Source: Emydura subglobosa (taxonomy: Eukaryota; Chordata; Testudines; Chelidae). Taken from it: a stretch of 64,000 bases of DNA. The stretch spans positions 5,212,689 to 5,276,688 of the forward strand of contig ML679995.1 in the NCBI GenBank assembly GCA_007922225.1, in the 5' to 3' direction. Shown piece by piece: positions 35,057 to 48,684 of this stretch (positions are counted from its first letter, which is position 1; every line of letters begins with the position of its first letter). Below the pieces are notes generated by a model, which searched no databases, was not told where the DNA came from, and was given only the letters and a program-made list of their open reading frames with translations. The translations under genes and the position numbers were made by a program.

Positions 35057-36039
35057 TTGGTGCACTCTTAAAGAAAGTGGGGAGTGTAATTAACTTGCTT
35101 TCATTCTTCCCCCTTTCCCAATTAGGGAACGATACTCATTCTGCTCAGGGCAGGATTGCTCAGGAATATCTTAATAAAACACTTTAATGCACATAGAAGG
35201 CCTCACACAATAGCATCCTGGTCTATGATTCCCAGGCACTCTGATAATACAAATAAACAAACCAATAATAATATATACATGTGTAGAAGCCCCAGACTAT
35301 GCATATTCAACGCCTTCTCCAGATCCTTGGTAAGGAATAAAGAGCTGAGGAATTAACTTGCTAAAGAAACCAGTCTGAGGCCACACACAATGAGCGATGT
35401 TCCCCTGGATTAACAGCCCAGGAAGCGATTTTCATTGGTAAGGAATCTTTCTTTTTGACCCGTCACTCTCTCTCTTGCTAATAAATCTATAACCCTCTTG
35501 AACAATACGGTGAAGAACAAGGGAGTGAAACAAATGGCTTAGCAAAACAAAGGGAGAGAGAGATGAATGCCTTATTCAGGGATGTAGAGTGGGATCCAGG
35601 AGTTATTAAGAGACCAAAGCAGAATAAAATCCGCATGCACTAGGGTTTCTGCTCAAGGCTGGGCAACTTCTCTTTTTTTTTAATCACATGATGTAGCTAT
35701 TGATCCTTCCCCAAATCACACTCTTAATTGCAGCTCATCGACAAATGAATATTTTAATGCATACATTTCCTACTAATTATCATCTGGACCAGTCCTTAAT
35801 TAGATTTCAACACTCATTTAATTAACCCTGATCCAAGAGGCTGTTTGGTAACCTGGATCTAATGATCTGAACCGATTTGCAGCCGTGCTGGAGATTGACG
35901 TTGGCCAGGGTAGGCTGGATGGCTCAGTGCGGCTCTGATGCCTAACGCAGCCGCGCTGGGTCGGCCAAGGAAGAACACAGTTTTAAAATATGCACGTTTT
36001 TGAAGATGAGTAAAGGGAATTGTTGTTATCTCCTGGGAC

Positions 36040-36290
36040 GTGATTCAAAGCGGCAGAGTGGTCTAGTGGACAGGACACTAAGCTGGGAGGAGGCAGGAGA
36101 CAGGATTAGACCTTGAGCAAGTCATTTCATCTCTCTGGGCACCTTTTTCCCCCTCCAGTCCTTCATTTGTCTTCTCTGTTCAGGCTTCGGGACTGTCTCA
36201 CTCTGTTTTTGGAGAGTCTAGGACAATTGGGTCCTGCTCTTGGCCAGGCCCTTTAGGGACCACCGTAATAAAAGGTAGAAACACCCCAAT
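36040..36290 (-). repeat. tRNA/MIR-type SINE relic
   Basis: GGCAGAGTGGTCTAGTGGAC is a tRNA-like head, followed by CTTGAGCAAGTCATTTCATC and a CTTCGGGACTGTCTCACTCT middle. Confidence 0.55.
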
Positions 36291-36989
36291 TTACAAACAG
36301 GGGTGGATTTGGCACAGCAACCATTATAAACAAAGCCACATTTTGAAGGTGGTCAGGGAAGGATGTCTACTTGCTGCAGACAGACAGAAGAAGCACGGGA
36401 CAAGATTGCTCTGTAAAACAGAGATGTCCCTGTATATGCAAATAGTCAGTTAATAGACACGGTGCCAGTAGATGGCGTTGAAGAATACCCAGTACAGTGG
36501 GTTTTAGAGGACCAATCCAATTGATTGTTGTGCACTGCAAATGGCTTCTCAGGTGCAACTCTTCACACGCAGTGCTGAACAAACAGAGTGGGGGAATCAA
36601 ACCGGGCTTTAATCTGAGGATTAGCAGCCAAAGAAAGCCATGCAATGCAAGGGAGACTGCTCCTCCATGGTTGTTGCTTTGTTTCTAACACAGGCTAACC
36701 GTTTATTCAGACATTTAGAATTCTGTTCATTCTGATAACTGAATGTTGTTGTGAATTGACGTGGGTGGTGGGGAAAACTGAGGCCTTCCTCTAAAATATT
36801 GAATGCTTTCCAAGGCAGGTATGACCTTGTCAACTAGAAGTGGTTAGCTGGCAGATGTTTTCCCCAACCGTAGCTAGGTTTTGCCTTTAATCCACACAAA
36901 GAAAAACAATTGATGCCAATAGGAATTTTCCACAAGGATCCCACTGTGTAATAAGTAATAGATGGTTACTGTGTGACACAGGGGGTTGG

Positions 36990-37320
36990 ACAAGCTGTGA
37001 GAATAAAGCACTGGAAGTCTGGAGTCCTGCATTCTGTTATTAGTAGCTGTTTTACATGTAGTGCTCAGAAGCGTCAGATGACATCAGCGCCTTAGTGCGC
37101 TTGGTGCCATACAGACGCACAGCAAGAGACAGCCTCTGCCCGTATGAGTTGGAGCGCTAAAAAGACGAGACAGAAAGAGCACTGAGAATCGCTGCTGTTA
37201 TCTCCATTTTATAGATAAGGAACAGACACCCAGAAGAATTAGATGACTTACAGCATATGTGTGGCAGAATCATCTGGGAACTGAACCCAGCTATTCTAAA
37301 TTACAAGCTCATGCACTAAG
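36990..37320 (+). repeat. MIR-like SINE relic
   Basis: GTGCCATACAGACGCACAGC, CTCCATTTTATAGATAAGGA and AATTAGATGACTTACAGC in order. Ends approximate. Confidence 0.5.
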
Positions 37321-37734
37321 CATAAGATTATGCATCATCTCCAGCACCTGCCACTAATTCACCATGTGGTATCATGAAGGCCATTAAATGGTCCAGATTC
37401 TCAATGGACATGGGTGGGGAATATGTAGCCCCTTCATTTGCAATATATATCACTTTCCAAGGCAGGTCAAACCTGAGTTGGTGTAAATGGGCATAGCTAC
37501 TGGCTGAGAATCTGGTCCTAGTCTTCTGCAAAATGAGGATGATGGAACTGGCTCGATGCCCACTGTTCTCAACAGACAGGCTCCCATTGGACTCCATGGG
37601 GTTGGGCCCCATCAGTGCTTCCTGAGCCAAAAGGGTGTTATAAGTCACTAATGTGTGAAAAGTGCTTTGAGAGCCGTGGCTTATGGGCATAGATGAGAAA
37701 GGCTCATTTATTTCTCCATCTCATGGATTCATTG

Positions 37735-37800
37735 CTTTTAAAGCCAGGAGAACCATTATGAAAATCTAGCCTGACCTCCTGCTTAACACCTCGTCTCCCT
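37735..37800 (-). mobile_element. CR1-like 3' tail fragment
   Basis: AAAGCCAGGAGAACCATTAT and CTAGCCTGACCTCCTGCTTA. Short and diverged. Confidence 0.5.
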
Positions 37801-40039
37801 GTCCGATTGTTCCCCACAAAGCATTATTATAGGCACTCTGTAGTTCCATCCTGAGAGGAGAATGGTGGACCAAGATGGAGAGGCATGCAGTCCTGATGCA
37901 AAGCTAACGGAAGTCACGGACTTCCATGTATTTCCTTTGCAAAAGGCTGGCTGGAATTGGAGCTCATGTCCTTTCCTCCTGACCTCTGTTGTAAATTGCT
38001 GTGAGATCTACTGATGAGAAATACTATATAACAGGTAGGTATTATTTCCCATTCTCTCCTGGACTGGCAAGTCTATTTAATGTGACTGTCCTTGTTTGTT
38101 CCCCCTGGTGCAGCTGGTAATGTATTGCTTCTCTTAGTCACCAGAGGTAGACTTTCTGCAGCCTGGCACTGCGAAGGAAAAAAATGGAGGTAAAAGTCCC
38201 CTTCCCCTACACTCACTTTGTTATCCCTAATCAGAGTCCTCTGTGGGGAAAAAAACTAATTTCCCAGCCTGTCTTGACGTGTGAAATAAAGCCATTCTTG
38301 AAAATGGGGGCTTGACAGGTCGCTGGTGAAATGTCATATTCAACGAAAAATAAAATATCCATCCATTGAGATTTCATTAAAAGGACAAGAAAACAAATCT
38401 TTTCCCTGGATGTCTGGAATGCTTCCCATTAATTATGGCCCTCCAAATAGACTGTATACACAAATTAAGTGTGAACTTTACAGAAGACCCAGTAATACTG
38501 TGTTACCCCAGGTAAACCTACATCTTCCAGCACAATATTCAGTGAAAAAGTCTTGAGTAATTATGTCCCTGCAAAGTACAGTGCTGCCTGTCTATATTTA
38601 GCAGGCCTCACAAGCCTAAGGATGTCTGGGCTCTGTGAGGCAACTTGCCCTAATAATATTAGATGGTTTTCATAAACTCCTGAATTCCAGCCCCGATTCA
38701 GCAAAGCATTTAAGCAGATGCTTACCTTTAATTATCTCAGCCATCCAACAGGCAAGAGTGCTCTGCTGAATTGTGGTCTATATCCGGTACAAGTGGGGTC
38801 TGCTCACCGGTTAGATTCAGGGTGGGGGAATCAACTTAAAGTTAGGCTTCTAGGCTGGGATTTACATATGTCTAAGAGAATTAGGTGTCCAAATTCGACT
38901 AAGGTCCTTTTGAAATCTTAGCCCTCTATTCACATTGAGGCTCCTACGTCAATGGAAACTGCTGGGCATTCAGTATTTTTGAAAACCAGGCTACTTATTT
39001 AGACGCCACAATATGAATTTAGCTGCCCACTTTTGAAAGCCCTGACCTGGAGTTCTGTTCCCAGCTGTGAAACTGATTTGGACAGGTGTCCTCAGGCAAG
39101 CCATGAAGGGCAATATTTCCAGAACTGCACGCTTGAAGTTAGGCACCGATGTGAATGGGAGAAGCTGGTTGTCATTAGGTGTCTAGCTTTCCAAGATTGA
39201 AAACAGGACTACATCAGCTGCCTGAAATCAAGGCTTCTCTATTACATCAGCTGAGTGTCTGGCCCCAGTTTGTAAAGACGCTTGAGTATCCTTGAAGTTG
39301 AGGACAGGAAGTGAAAAAGAACATGTATCCAATTAGACCATGCAGAGGACAGGGAACTTTAGATAGGTAGAATGTCATTACACAAGTTGGAATTAGCCCA
39401 GGACATCAGGTCTAACAACCTTGCTTTTGTGAAATAGGCCATGTGTTTTTCATACTCAGGGCTTCCATTTCATGTCTCATCTGAAAGATGAGTGGGATGG
39501 CAGCCACAATTAGTGATTTAACGGTACAGTCTGGAGAGCCAGTTTAGACACACTCGAGCTGTGGGGGACAGAGATGGAAGGAGATAGGAGACATTCATCC
39601 AACACTAGAGTGACAGAGCCCTTTGATAATACTACTCCCTTGGTAAGGGAATGTCTAGGCAGAGATAGTAGCTCCAGGTACTTCCATCCATAGGTCTCCT
39701 GAGTTGTAATTTATTTGGAGCGGATGCTTGATTTAGGTCTTACTCCCCCACATACTTGTGAGTTGGTATAATTCTGAGCTAAAGTAATTACTTCCTGCAG
39801 GATAACTGATGTGTTAACTAATGGGGAAACGACTTGATTTTAACTGGTAATAACTAGATACATGCCTCAGATATTTGAGATGGCCCGCAAATCAAAACCC
39901 CAAGTGCAAATAACTCAACACATCAGGAAAGTTTGAATCCCAATCCAAACCTGGATTTTGTGGCTCAAATTACTTATAGTAAATTCCGTACATGCCAGAG
40001 CTATTCACACCATTTCATGCACTACTGGAAGGCAATCAT

Positions 40040-40345
40040 TATTATTTATTAACGGTCAAAAATTTATTTTTTCCATGAAAAATTTTGACAGAAAGGAAAA
40101 AAAAAATTTTTATTGGGTTTTCATAGCAAAACTGGAAATCACCAAACCAATTTTCTTTTTTTTCCTTTTTGGCCGATTTTTATTTTTATTTGGGCGGGGG
40201 GAAGTGGAAGATTAAGGTTTTCTTCAATGAAAATCTGATTTTTTTAAAAGGAAAATAGGCATTTGCTGTGAAAATAAAGCTTGCTTCTATGAAAAAGGCA
40301 TTTTTCATGGAAGAGAATTTTTGAACAATTTGTTTTTGAGCAGCT
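40040..40345. mobile_element. A/T-rich MITE
   Basis: Long runs of TTTTTCATGAAAA-type words (CCATGAAAAATTTTGACAGA; GGCATTTTTCATGGAAGAGA). Ends at GAGCAGCTCT. Directly followed by a SINE relic. Confidence 0.45.
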
Positions 40346-40585
40346 CTATTATGTATATTATGGGAGACCCAGCTAAGATCAGGAGCCTCTGTGCTAGGCA
40401 CTGTACAAACACATAGTAAGAGACAGTCCATGACCTACAATATAAATAGGCAAGATGGAGAAAAATGGGAGGGGACATAGTCACAGATAGGTGAATTGTC
40501 TAAACTCACAGAGCAGGTCAATGGCTCAGCCAGGAATAGACCCTAGGTCCCCATGGCATCCCACCCATTGGACCATACTTCTGCT
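40346..40585 (+). repeat. MIR-like SINE relic
   Basis: CTGTGCTAGGCACTGTACAA, ACATAGTAAGAGACAGTCCA and AGGTCAATGGCTCAGCCAGG. Confidence 0.6.
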
Positions 40586-40849
40586 TAGATACCAAAGTGA
40601 TGGTTTGATTTGAAAACTTCAATAGAGTAGACTGGAATGATTTTAGAAAGAAATAAAAGTTAAAGACGGGCCACCAAACTAGGGATATATAACATTTTTG
40701 AATAGTTTGTTTTTAAATTGGAATATTGCATATTTTAAGGAATACTGCCATAATAATTATTTAGTTATAAATATACTGCACATAAAGGCATGTTACAAAT
40801 CACTTCTCTACTGAGTCATTCTGCATTAACACAATGTTTCACTATGATA

Positions 40850-41005
40850 GCCTAAATAATAATAAGTCTTTGCACTTCCATAGCACCTTCCAGCTGAGGA
40901 TCCCAAAAAGCTGGACAACCATCAGTCTGTTAATTAATCTCATGTCACCTTTGCATTATCATCTCCATTTTACATATGGGGAAACTGAGGCACAGCAACA
41001 TGAAG
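40850..41005 (+). repeat. SINE-like relic
   Basis: TTCCATAGCACCTTCCAGCT, then ATTTTACATATGGGGAAACT and GAGGCACAGCAACATGAAG. A related family to the other SINE relics here. Confidence 0.5.
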
Positions 41006-41184
41006 CCCATATAGGGCTATATCCTCAGCTGGTGTAAAATCAGCGTACCTCTATTTACTTCAATGGAATGATGCTGATTTATACTAATTATTTTATACTA
41101 ATTGAGGATCTGGCCCTTTATATGCAAAAGAATTCACTTCCACTAGGAAGTTCCACTGGAACAAATGGGAATGAGGTGTAAATT

Positions 41185-41400
41185 TTTAATGGGGAGAGTA
41201 ATTAACCATTAGAACAATTTACCATGGGGTGCAGTGGATTCACCATCACTGACCATTTAAAAATCAAGATTAGATGTTTTTCTAAAAGATCTGCTCTAGG
41301 AATTATTTTGGTGAAATTCTATGGCCTAGGATATTCAGGAGAGCAGACCCAATGATCACAGTGGTCTCTTCTGGCCTTGGGACCTATGAATGTATGAGTG
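41185..41400 (+). mobile_element. CR1-like 3' end
   Basis: AAAAATCAAGATTAGATGTT, CTAAAAGATCTGCTCTAGGA and CTCTTCTGGCCTTGGGACCT followed by ATGAATGTATGAG. Plus orientation. Confidence 0.7.
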
Positions 41401-43182
41401 AAACACAGCAGTTGTGAACAGTGTGCCGCCACCACCACCATGCAAGAGTTTAGGGCAGGAAACGAAACAGAATCTCATATCTGACTGAAACCACCAGGGG
41501 ATTTTAGGAACACAGAATGAATGCAATTACTCATTGGAATCTGGCTGGGACACTTGGGTCAATAAATCTAATTTTGCTAAAGGTACTATGGGATCCTTCA
41601 CAACCACAAATTGCCAGGGCCTCAGTTTAGTACCTCATCTGAACGCTGGTATTTTGATCTGCACACATCTTTGATTTTGACCTTTAAAAACTATCCTGGT
41701 CAACATTTCACCCCTTTGGCTAAGACCAGTCAAGTCACCTAACACTAACAGCATTCTGGAAGGGGTAAACACGTGCACATTCCTGAGGATTATCTGCGTA
41801 GGCTACAGGAAAGGGGTTTGCTCATTCCTGATGATACTTCATGGGAACTTCTTCATTCCATCCAATGAAGATATCCTTCTTTAAGGGTGAGCTGGCTGGA
41901 AGACAGGGATTCAAAGGAAATAGGTGGAAGCATCCAAAGTAAGTCAAGTCTGGTCTAAAACCCATGGAAAGACTCCCCTGACTTCACTGGGCTTTGGATC
42001 AGGACCCTAGTGAGAAAGAGGTGTAAGAAAGGAAAAGAAAACCATCAAAGGGATAAAGATCCAGTCCTGGCACTATAATTCCTTCTCTTCTATAGGAAGA
42101 ATGTGTCCTTAATATAGGACCTCAGTGTTACCCATGGAATTCCCTCTGTTGGGCCAGAAATCTGCCTGCAAGACAGGAAACATTTAAGGCTCCAAGACCA
42201 TGGGTTTATAAAATAGCTCTGATCCCTCAAGAAAGGTCAGTGCATGCAAATTATTTTAGCCCTGTTAGGTTCTAATTTCATCCAAAAGAGACCGGTGTTG
42301 GGCACTGACTCCCCTGTGCAGGATGCTTCTGCTGGCATTGAGACCACTACAACATTCAGCGGCTGTGTCTTTCTTCCCCAAGCCAGCAACCTCCTCGTGT
42401 TGTTGATTTAGTTCCTTCCTCCCTTTGGAGCCATAAAAGGACATTATAGCGCCAATTAGCTCCTTTTGTCTAAAGCAAGGATGTGAGGCTCGCTATCGCT
42501 TATCCCTCTTAGCCCATTTGGAGGTAATGAATTCTGCAGCGCAGCACAGTGTGAAGGGAAGAAAGAGAGAGAAAGACTGCAACTGAAGCCTATCAACTCC
42601 CCTGGGCCTCTTAGCTGTCCTGCCAGATGCCTGCACTGCTACGGAAATGTGACTAGAGAGGAAATGCAGATCAGTTGAGTGCGTAGGCCCCAAAAGGCCA
42701 TCTTTGGTGCCGGTATGATTCATACCCCCTGTCAGGCAGCCAGGCTGCCTGGCGTTTTATTCTGGGGCCTCAAAACATCTGATTTATTAGTTCATTTATG
42801 AAACAATGGGAGAGGGAGGGAACATTGTCCTGGGATTTTGTTTTATTTTTTTTATTGTAGGAAGTAAGGAATATTATTGACAGGGCAGTACCGGCACTCC
42901 TGGCCAAAGGACTTGAAACAAGTGGTGGTGGTGGCAAGACTGGGGTTGGCCAAACTGTGAAGGTCTATTCCTCTGAGGACCTGGTGATGGGGGGAAAACT
43001 GACCGCTGAGTTTTAGGTTGTGGTGACTTTTGATAGCGATGGAGATGAGGAAACAAATATGGCTGGCTGGGATTTTTTTTGACCAAATGTTATTGCCGGA
43101 AAATGCCGATTCTTCAAAACTGAAGCTTTTTGTGGGAACATATCAGTTTCAACAAAACTTTAATTGAGAAAGATTTCTCAGG

Positions 43183-43206
43183 AATTTGAGAGAGAGAGAG
43201 AGAGAG
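43183..43206. repeat. (AG)n microsatellite
   Basis: About ten AG units. A similar run is at 2858-2876. Confidence 0.85.
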
Positions 43207-45714
43207 ACCAACCTCTCACCTCCCACCAAAAGGCCAATAGTCCAGCGGTTACGGCAACAACGGAGAAGTGGGAAAATCAAATTCAAATCCTTTCTCTACA
43301 ACACACGCAGAAGAGAACGGAACCAAGGTCTCCTACGTCCTGGTGAAGTACCCTAACCACTGGACTAAAGGTTACTGTACAATACCACACTCCCTTTGTG
43401 GAGTTAGCCATAAGCTCTTTGGAACAGCTTGTGTATTGCACAATGCCAAGCACACTGTTGGCACTCAACAAATAATAGGAAGTGCAAATGGTTCCCCTGA
43501 AACACCTAATTTTGCCGATGATTTACTCATCTGGCACCAGCAGTGCACTAAGTACTTTACCGACAGAGGTAAAGACAAGATTCCAGCCCTGAAGAACTAG
43601 CAATCTAGGGAGATGACATGTGAACACGTGCATTGGAAAGCGATGTGGTGGAACCGTGCCATTAAACTTGGCTCCTGTTAATTCCATGATTTCTTTCTAA
43701 TCACCCTCATTCTGTTGTCAACCTTAATATTTTAGATACTCAAGTGTCCTTGAGTTAACTCTTCTCTGCTGGGGCTAAGGTTTGCAGCTGCTGTGCCTAT
43801 TTCTATTGATTGCCTCATTACAGAATTGCCATCCTCTCTCCCGCTTGTTTCTTCCACCTACCTGTTAAATCTTGCCTTTCAGCTTGTAAGCTCTGGGGAC
43901 TGGGGACTCTTTTGCTATGTCTGCCTAGCGCCCAGCCTCTTGGGGCTTCCACAGTACACACAATCAGTAGAAACTAGAAGGGTTTCACTATGGTGAATTC
44001 AATCCTGCTCCCACTAAAGTCAGATGTCTCTTGGCATCTAAAGGAACAGGTGACGTCCCTTAAGGCCGCACGCACTTGGGATCCACACCTGCCTAACTTC
44101 CTCAAGGGAGTAGCTCCTTTGATTTCCCATGGATGAGTCTCCCTGCCATGAGCAGAATAGGAGCAGGATTTGGGTTTGCGTTTGGGTCAAACGCTCCCCA
44201 ACTTTGCAGAAATGACACACCTGCCCTTACAAAAAAACGGAGAAAGCAGGTAGCTACTGGGAGACCGCAATGAGAAGTGGAGTGTGTTTACGTGTCGGGG
44301 GGTGGGGTGGGGGGACAGAGAGACGAGGAAAGTTTTTCCTATGAAAGAAATGATCCAATTTGAAGTAAGTCCCTCATGGGAAAAAATGTGACAGAGGCTG
44401 CTCTGTTCCTGTTAATTTTCACAGTGCAGCTGTCAGCGGGTCTGTAAATAGTACTCCATGAAGCCAGCACTTCCTATCCACACATCAACCGTTCAATTAA
44501 CAGAAGAACAGAAGCAGGAAAGAAAGTGCACCGCCGCCTTCTATCACGGCTTTGATGTTTCCCAGCTATTTATGAAAGTGTACACAAACCTAATTACAGG
44601 CCCCACTGCTTCCCATTTACATGGAGCTTCTCAAGTTCAGAGCTGTTTATATCAACATAATTGTTAAAAATACCTCGGCTGATCGATGGTGTTGCAGCCC
44701 CCTGCTCACCGCAGCCACCATGCCACTCCTCCTGGGGAGTTCCTGCCTACTCAGCACTTTGGCGCAATAAAAGTAGCATCCCCACCGCTGTGCATGCTAG
44801 TTGCACGAGATACAGCTTCATCAGGACCACAAAGGCTTGTTTCCCTTCCTCCCTCTACTTGTCCATCTCCTCCCACTTCCCAACTCTCCTGTTGTCTTTC
44901 TCTGCATTTACCCCCATCCTTAAACTGGCTGAATATTCCTCAGCTGTGCTAGGGTGGCATGACAACAGCTCTTTGTCCCCCCTCTCCACCCTCCTGCCAC
45001 TCTGTAGTGGAAATGTCTCAGCCTATGCTTTGTAAAGCACTGAGCAACTTAGCTGCACTATTGGAATGCATAATAAACCCAGCAGGAATAATACTGTATG
45101 TTGCAGGTCAGTCTGTTTTTTGTATGACTGTCCTCTACTGGTTGCATGCAGAATCATGCAGCTGTGCATCATCAGCCCTCATGAGTAGTGCAGTGTCTCC
45201 TTTACTCACGTGCTAGGGACCTGTGCTCGGCATGGCGGGTAAGTGTGGGCTGAGTTTTATCTCACTCTCAATCTCAGATGGCTGCTGACTGCAGGACTGG
45301 CCCCGGGTGCAGCATGAATTTATTACACTAATAATATTTTAGTAACTCCAATCCAGTGGTCTGATCCAGAGTGTTCGTCCCACCAGTCCAGTGAACTACA
45401 AAATCTGATCCAGCATGAAGAGAGAGATTCCATGTCTTGTGCAGGCAGAAAAACAGCTCCTTCTGTGAGCTGTTCTTTACAGTAAAAGCTAGGAAGACCT
45501 GGATTTTCAGGGTCATGGCTGGGGTAAAGAGCGATAGGACACATGGATGATGAAGCTGAATCAATAATTTTCTTGTTGTTGCTTAAAAAACTCAAGTAAG
45601 TAAAATCCATTTCAGAAATCTCAACGAGTTGTCAACCTAGTCATTAGAATTTCCCGTTGCCTTCATGGGAGAGGGGGGATATTCAGGAAGGATCTGGAGG
45701 AAGACAGGCTACTA

Positions 45715-45900
45715 ACTAGGGCTGGTGAAAAATGTTTTCATTTTCAGCAGAAAAAAATTGACTTTGTCAACCCCCAGCCCTGCTAAACCAAAACATTTTC
45801 AAGGTGAAAACTATTCCATTGTCAGCTTTGTGAGGAAAAGTTGAATGTTTCTGTGGAGAGCAGACACTTTCCTCAAAGTGTAGCTGAAAAGCCAATTTTT
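45715..45900. mobile_element. A/T-rich MITE
   Basis: Starts AGGGCTGGTGAAAAATG, like the copy at 6187. Interior has CATTTTCAGCAGAAAAAAAT and CAAAACATTTTCAAGGTG. Confidence 0.5.
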
Positions 45901-45904
45901 TCTT

Positions 45905-46025
45905 TCCTTATAAGTCTTTGGGGCAGGGACGGTCTTTTTTGTTCTGTCTTTGTACAGCACTGAACTCAACGGGGTGCTGAGCCATGACTGGGATCCCTAA
46001 ACGATACAGTAATGATAATACTATA
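45905..46025 (-). repeat. MIR-like SINE relic
   Basis: AAGTCTTTGGGGCAGGGACG and TTTGTACAGCACTGAACTCA. Same orientation as 12195 and 24581. Confidence 0.55.
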
Positions 46026-46129
46026 GTAAAAAAAAAAACAACAATTTTTTGTCAAAAACCAGCGTCGATAGAAAATTTTCAGCCATAGTATTGACTTTGT
46101 TGAGTCGTTTGGGGGAGGTCCTTCCACAG

Positions 46130-46262
46130 ACAGACAAAAGGATATGTTCTAGGTTAGCCACCAGTTGGTGAAGGAACCCCGGGGTGAATCTCTATGGTCT
46201 GTACTATACAGGAAGTCTGACTAGATTATCATAATGGCCCCTTCTGGCCTCAAAGTCTATGA
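46130..46262 (+). mobile_element. CR1-like 3' tail
   Basis: GAAGTCTGACTAGATTATCA and CCCCTTCTGGCCTCAAAGTC followed by TATGAAA. Confidence 0.65.
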
Positions 46263-47514
46263 AAGGGGAAGGGGGCACAGAAGAAAGAGTAAAGATGTTT
46301 ATGGGGTGGATCAAGGGAAGGTGTTTTGCCATCCTATTAATGTTCTTTGTTGTTATCAGCAGGAGAAAGGTCTCAAACAGGGAAGCCGCTGGCTATGTCT
46401 GGAGCTGTGGAGCTGAACAGTGACTCTTTCGCTTGCCAGCGGTTGGTATGTAGCTGGGGCAGCTAGTCTGAAATGCTGATGAGATGCTAATGTCTTGGGG
46501 TGGCTAAGATGTTCCTTCATTTCTCTTCAGACAGGGGGCACATAAATGTCTTTGTGATATCTCCTGGACACATAGAATCAATGGGAAGTTCTGGCCACTA
46601 TCCTTACATTACTGATCGCAACCACAATGTAAGCTTCAGAAGGACTATTTGTCCGCAGAGGACCACAGAGGCCTCTCTCCTCAAAGCCTAATATAGAATG
46701 AAAGGATTTAGGGTCAGTAAAATAAACTCAACCAAAGATTGTGAGGTGCTCAGATATTATGGTAAAAGGGGCCATAAATGCACCATTGGTCAACAGACGT
46801 GGCTGAAACTCTTGTCCCCACACAGAAGCAAAGCACTTATGGGCAGTAAATCCCCGAATCAGCTGCTTTGCAGTAAAGACCATCATTGTCTGCACGGTCG
46901 GTGGCTCTAAGAAAGAAAGAAAATTCTTGCCCAGAGGTACAGGGTATGTGATGAAAGGCCTCCAGGCTGGTATCCAAGGAAAGGGTTAAAAAAAACTTTC
47001 ATAAAAGAAAGTTGCCTTTTGAAACTATTAGGCAGCATATGTTGTGTGAACAGGAAGTCACAGCGGAGCAATAATCCTGACAGCTGTGGAGAAACAGGAG
47101 CCTGCCACAGGAATGAATGACTCGAGACCTGACAAGAATGATGATGGATGCCCTGTCGGTCATACACCAGGACACGGCAAGAGCCATTGAAATTGGCTGA
47201 ACCGTACGGGCGACTCTGAGCTGGCATTGCAGTCAGACAAGTCAGCCTAGGGCTAATGGTGAAGGGAACGGGAGGGAATGCGAGGAAAGAGAGAAGCGCT
47301 GCTCCCCTCCTGATGTATGGGACTTTAGATCCTGGTCCTGATTCACCAAGGTACATCATAAACTTCCAGCAGAGGAGTAGGCTCTTTAACTTTGATTTAG
47401 ACATACCTTCCTGAACTGGTTCTAAAAAATAACCAGACAGGTGTGACCCTAAGCGTCCCTTCATGCCAACTGGCAAAGGGCACACTCAATACACTTGTCA
47501 GAGTCTCTAGTCAA

Positions 47515-47945
47515 ACAGTGTCCCATAAGATATTAAAAAACTGACAAGACGATGGCCATGAATATCATCACATGGTGTGGGTACAGGCTGTGTATAAAGA
47601 GTTATGTATATATGCTGGATAATATGTTCTTAAAATAAGTTTTGGAGGCCGTGGACACACAAGTCGGCCCCAGAAAATGTTATTTTGCCTGTTTTCCTGT
47701 GTCTCCAAGGCAAACTGAGCAATGTGAGGCCAGAGTACATTTATGTCTAAGGTAAACAAAGTGATTAACAGCCAGAGAAGCTAAATTGACCAGCGGAGGA
47801 GGGAGACAGTGTTGCACCTACACAAGCAGCCGGGAAGAAAAAGCCTTTTCCAGGGATCCAGCTCAAAAGTTCACTGGATTATAAAAGGAAGGGGAGAGAC
47901 CCACTTAGACAACCCCTTAGATACTCTCTGATTCTGTGAACATTG
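47515..47945 (+). repeat. Possible LTR-like repeat with TATA motif
   Basis: Text familiar from turtle genomes (CTGTTTTCCTGTGTCTCCAA, AACAAAGTGATTAACAGCCA) with a TATA-like ATTATAAAAGGAAGG at about 47879. No target duplication or terminal dinucleotides established. This is a weak call. Confidence 0.25.
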
Positions 47946-48684
47946 GATCTTCCTGCCAGGAAAGGCTGGAGATGCTGGAAATGAGCAAGCTGTTTGGGAA
48001 AAGTCAGAAGTTGCTAGAATTATTTTAGAAATGGATAGAAATGCTAGAATTGGATGGGTGTTCCAGTTGCTTGTGGGATTGGGCCCGTAATTTGCCAGGT
48101 TTATAAAGCACTTTGCAGTTCTTCTGGATGAAAGGCACTATATAGAGAAAGGTAAAACTACTATGCCTTCTAAGAAGACACAGGTTTGGTTATTCAAGGA
48201 TATTTCAGGCACAGGTACTTAACAGAATGGTAATAACCATATGGTATAAGTGAGTCGGAAAGATGATTGAGGCAACGGTCCAAATTCTGCACTGATCTTC
48301 CACCTGGGAAACTCAGCTAATTCCACTGGGATGGCATAGGAGAAATTCAGTGCAAAATTTGACCCCCAATGCTCAAGAGATAGATTTGTTTGTTCTGGAG
48401 TATGAGAGTGTTGAGGGTTGGTGAGGAAAAAAAGCAAGAAGGCAGGATAACAGCTGGACCGGTGGTGAACTATATCTTGCACACAGCTCATCTGCATGGC
48501 AACATTCTCATATTACCCTTTTCTCATCCTCCTTTTCTCTCCCCACCCCTGCCTGTGGATTTCTCCTCCCACCTACCTCTTGCACTGCATCTTTAACAAA
48601 GATTGTAAGTCATGTGCGGACTGCCGCGTTACTACATGTCCGTACAATTCTGAGCCCAATGGGGCCCCGATCTCTGACTTTAGA

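Noticed and set aside
46907..47485. 192-codon open frame on the minus strand, the longest frame not explained by CR1
   Set aside because: No recognisable domain. At this window size and six frames, about one such frame is expected by chance. No promoter or splice context.
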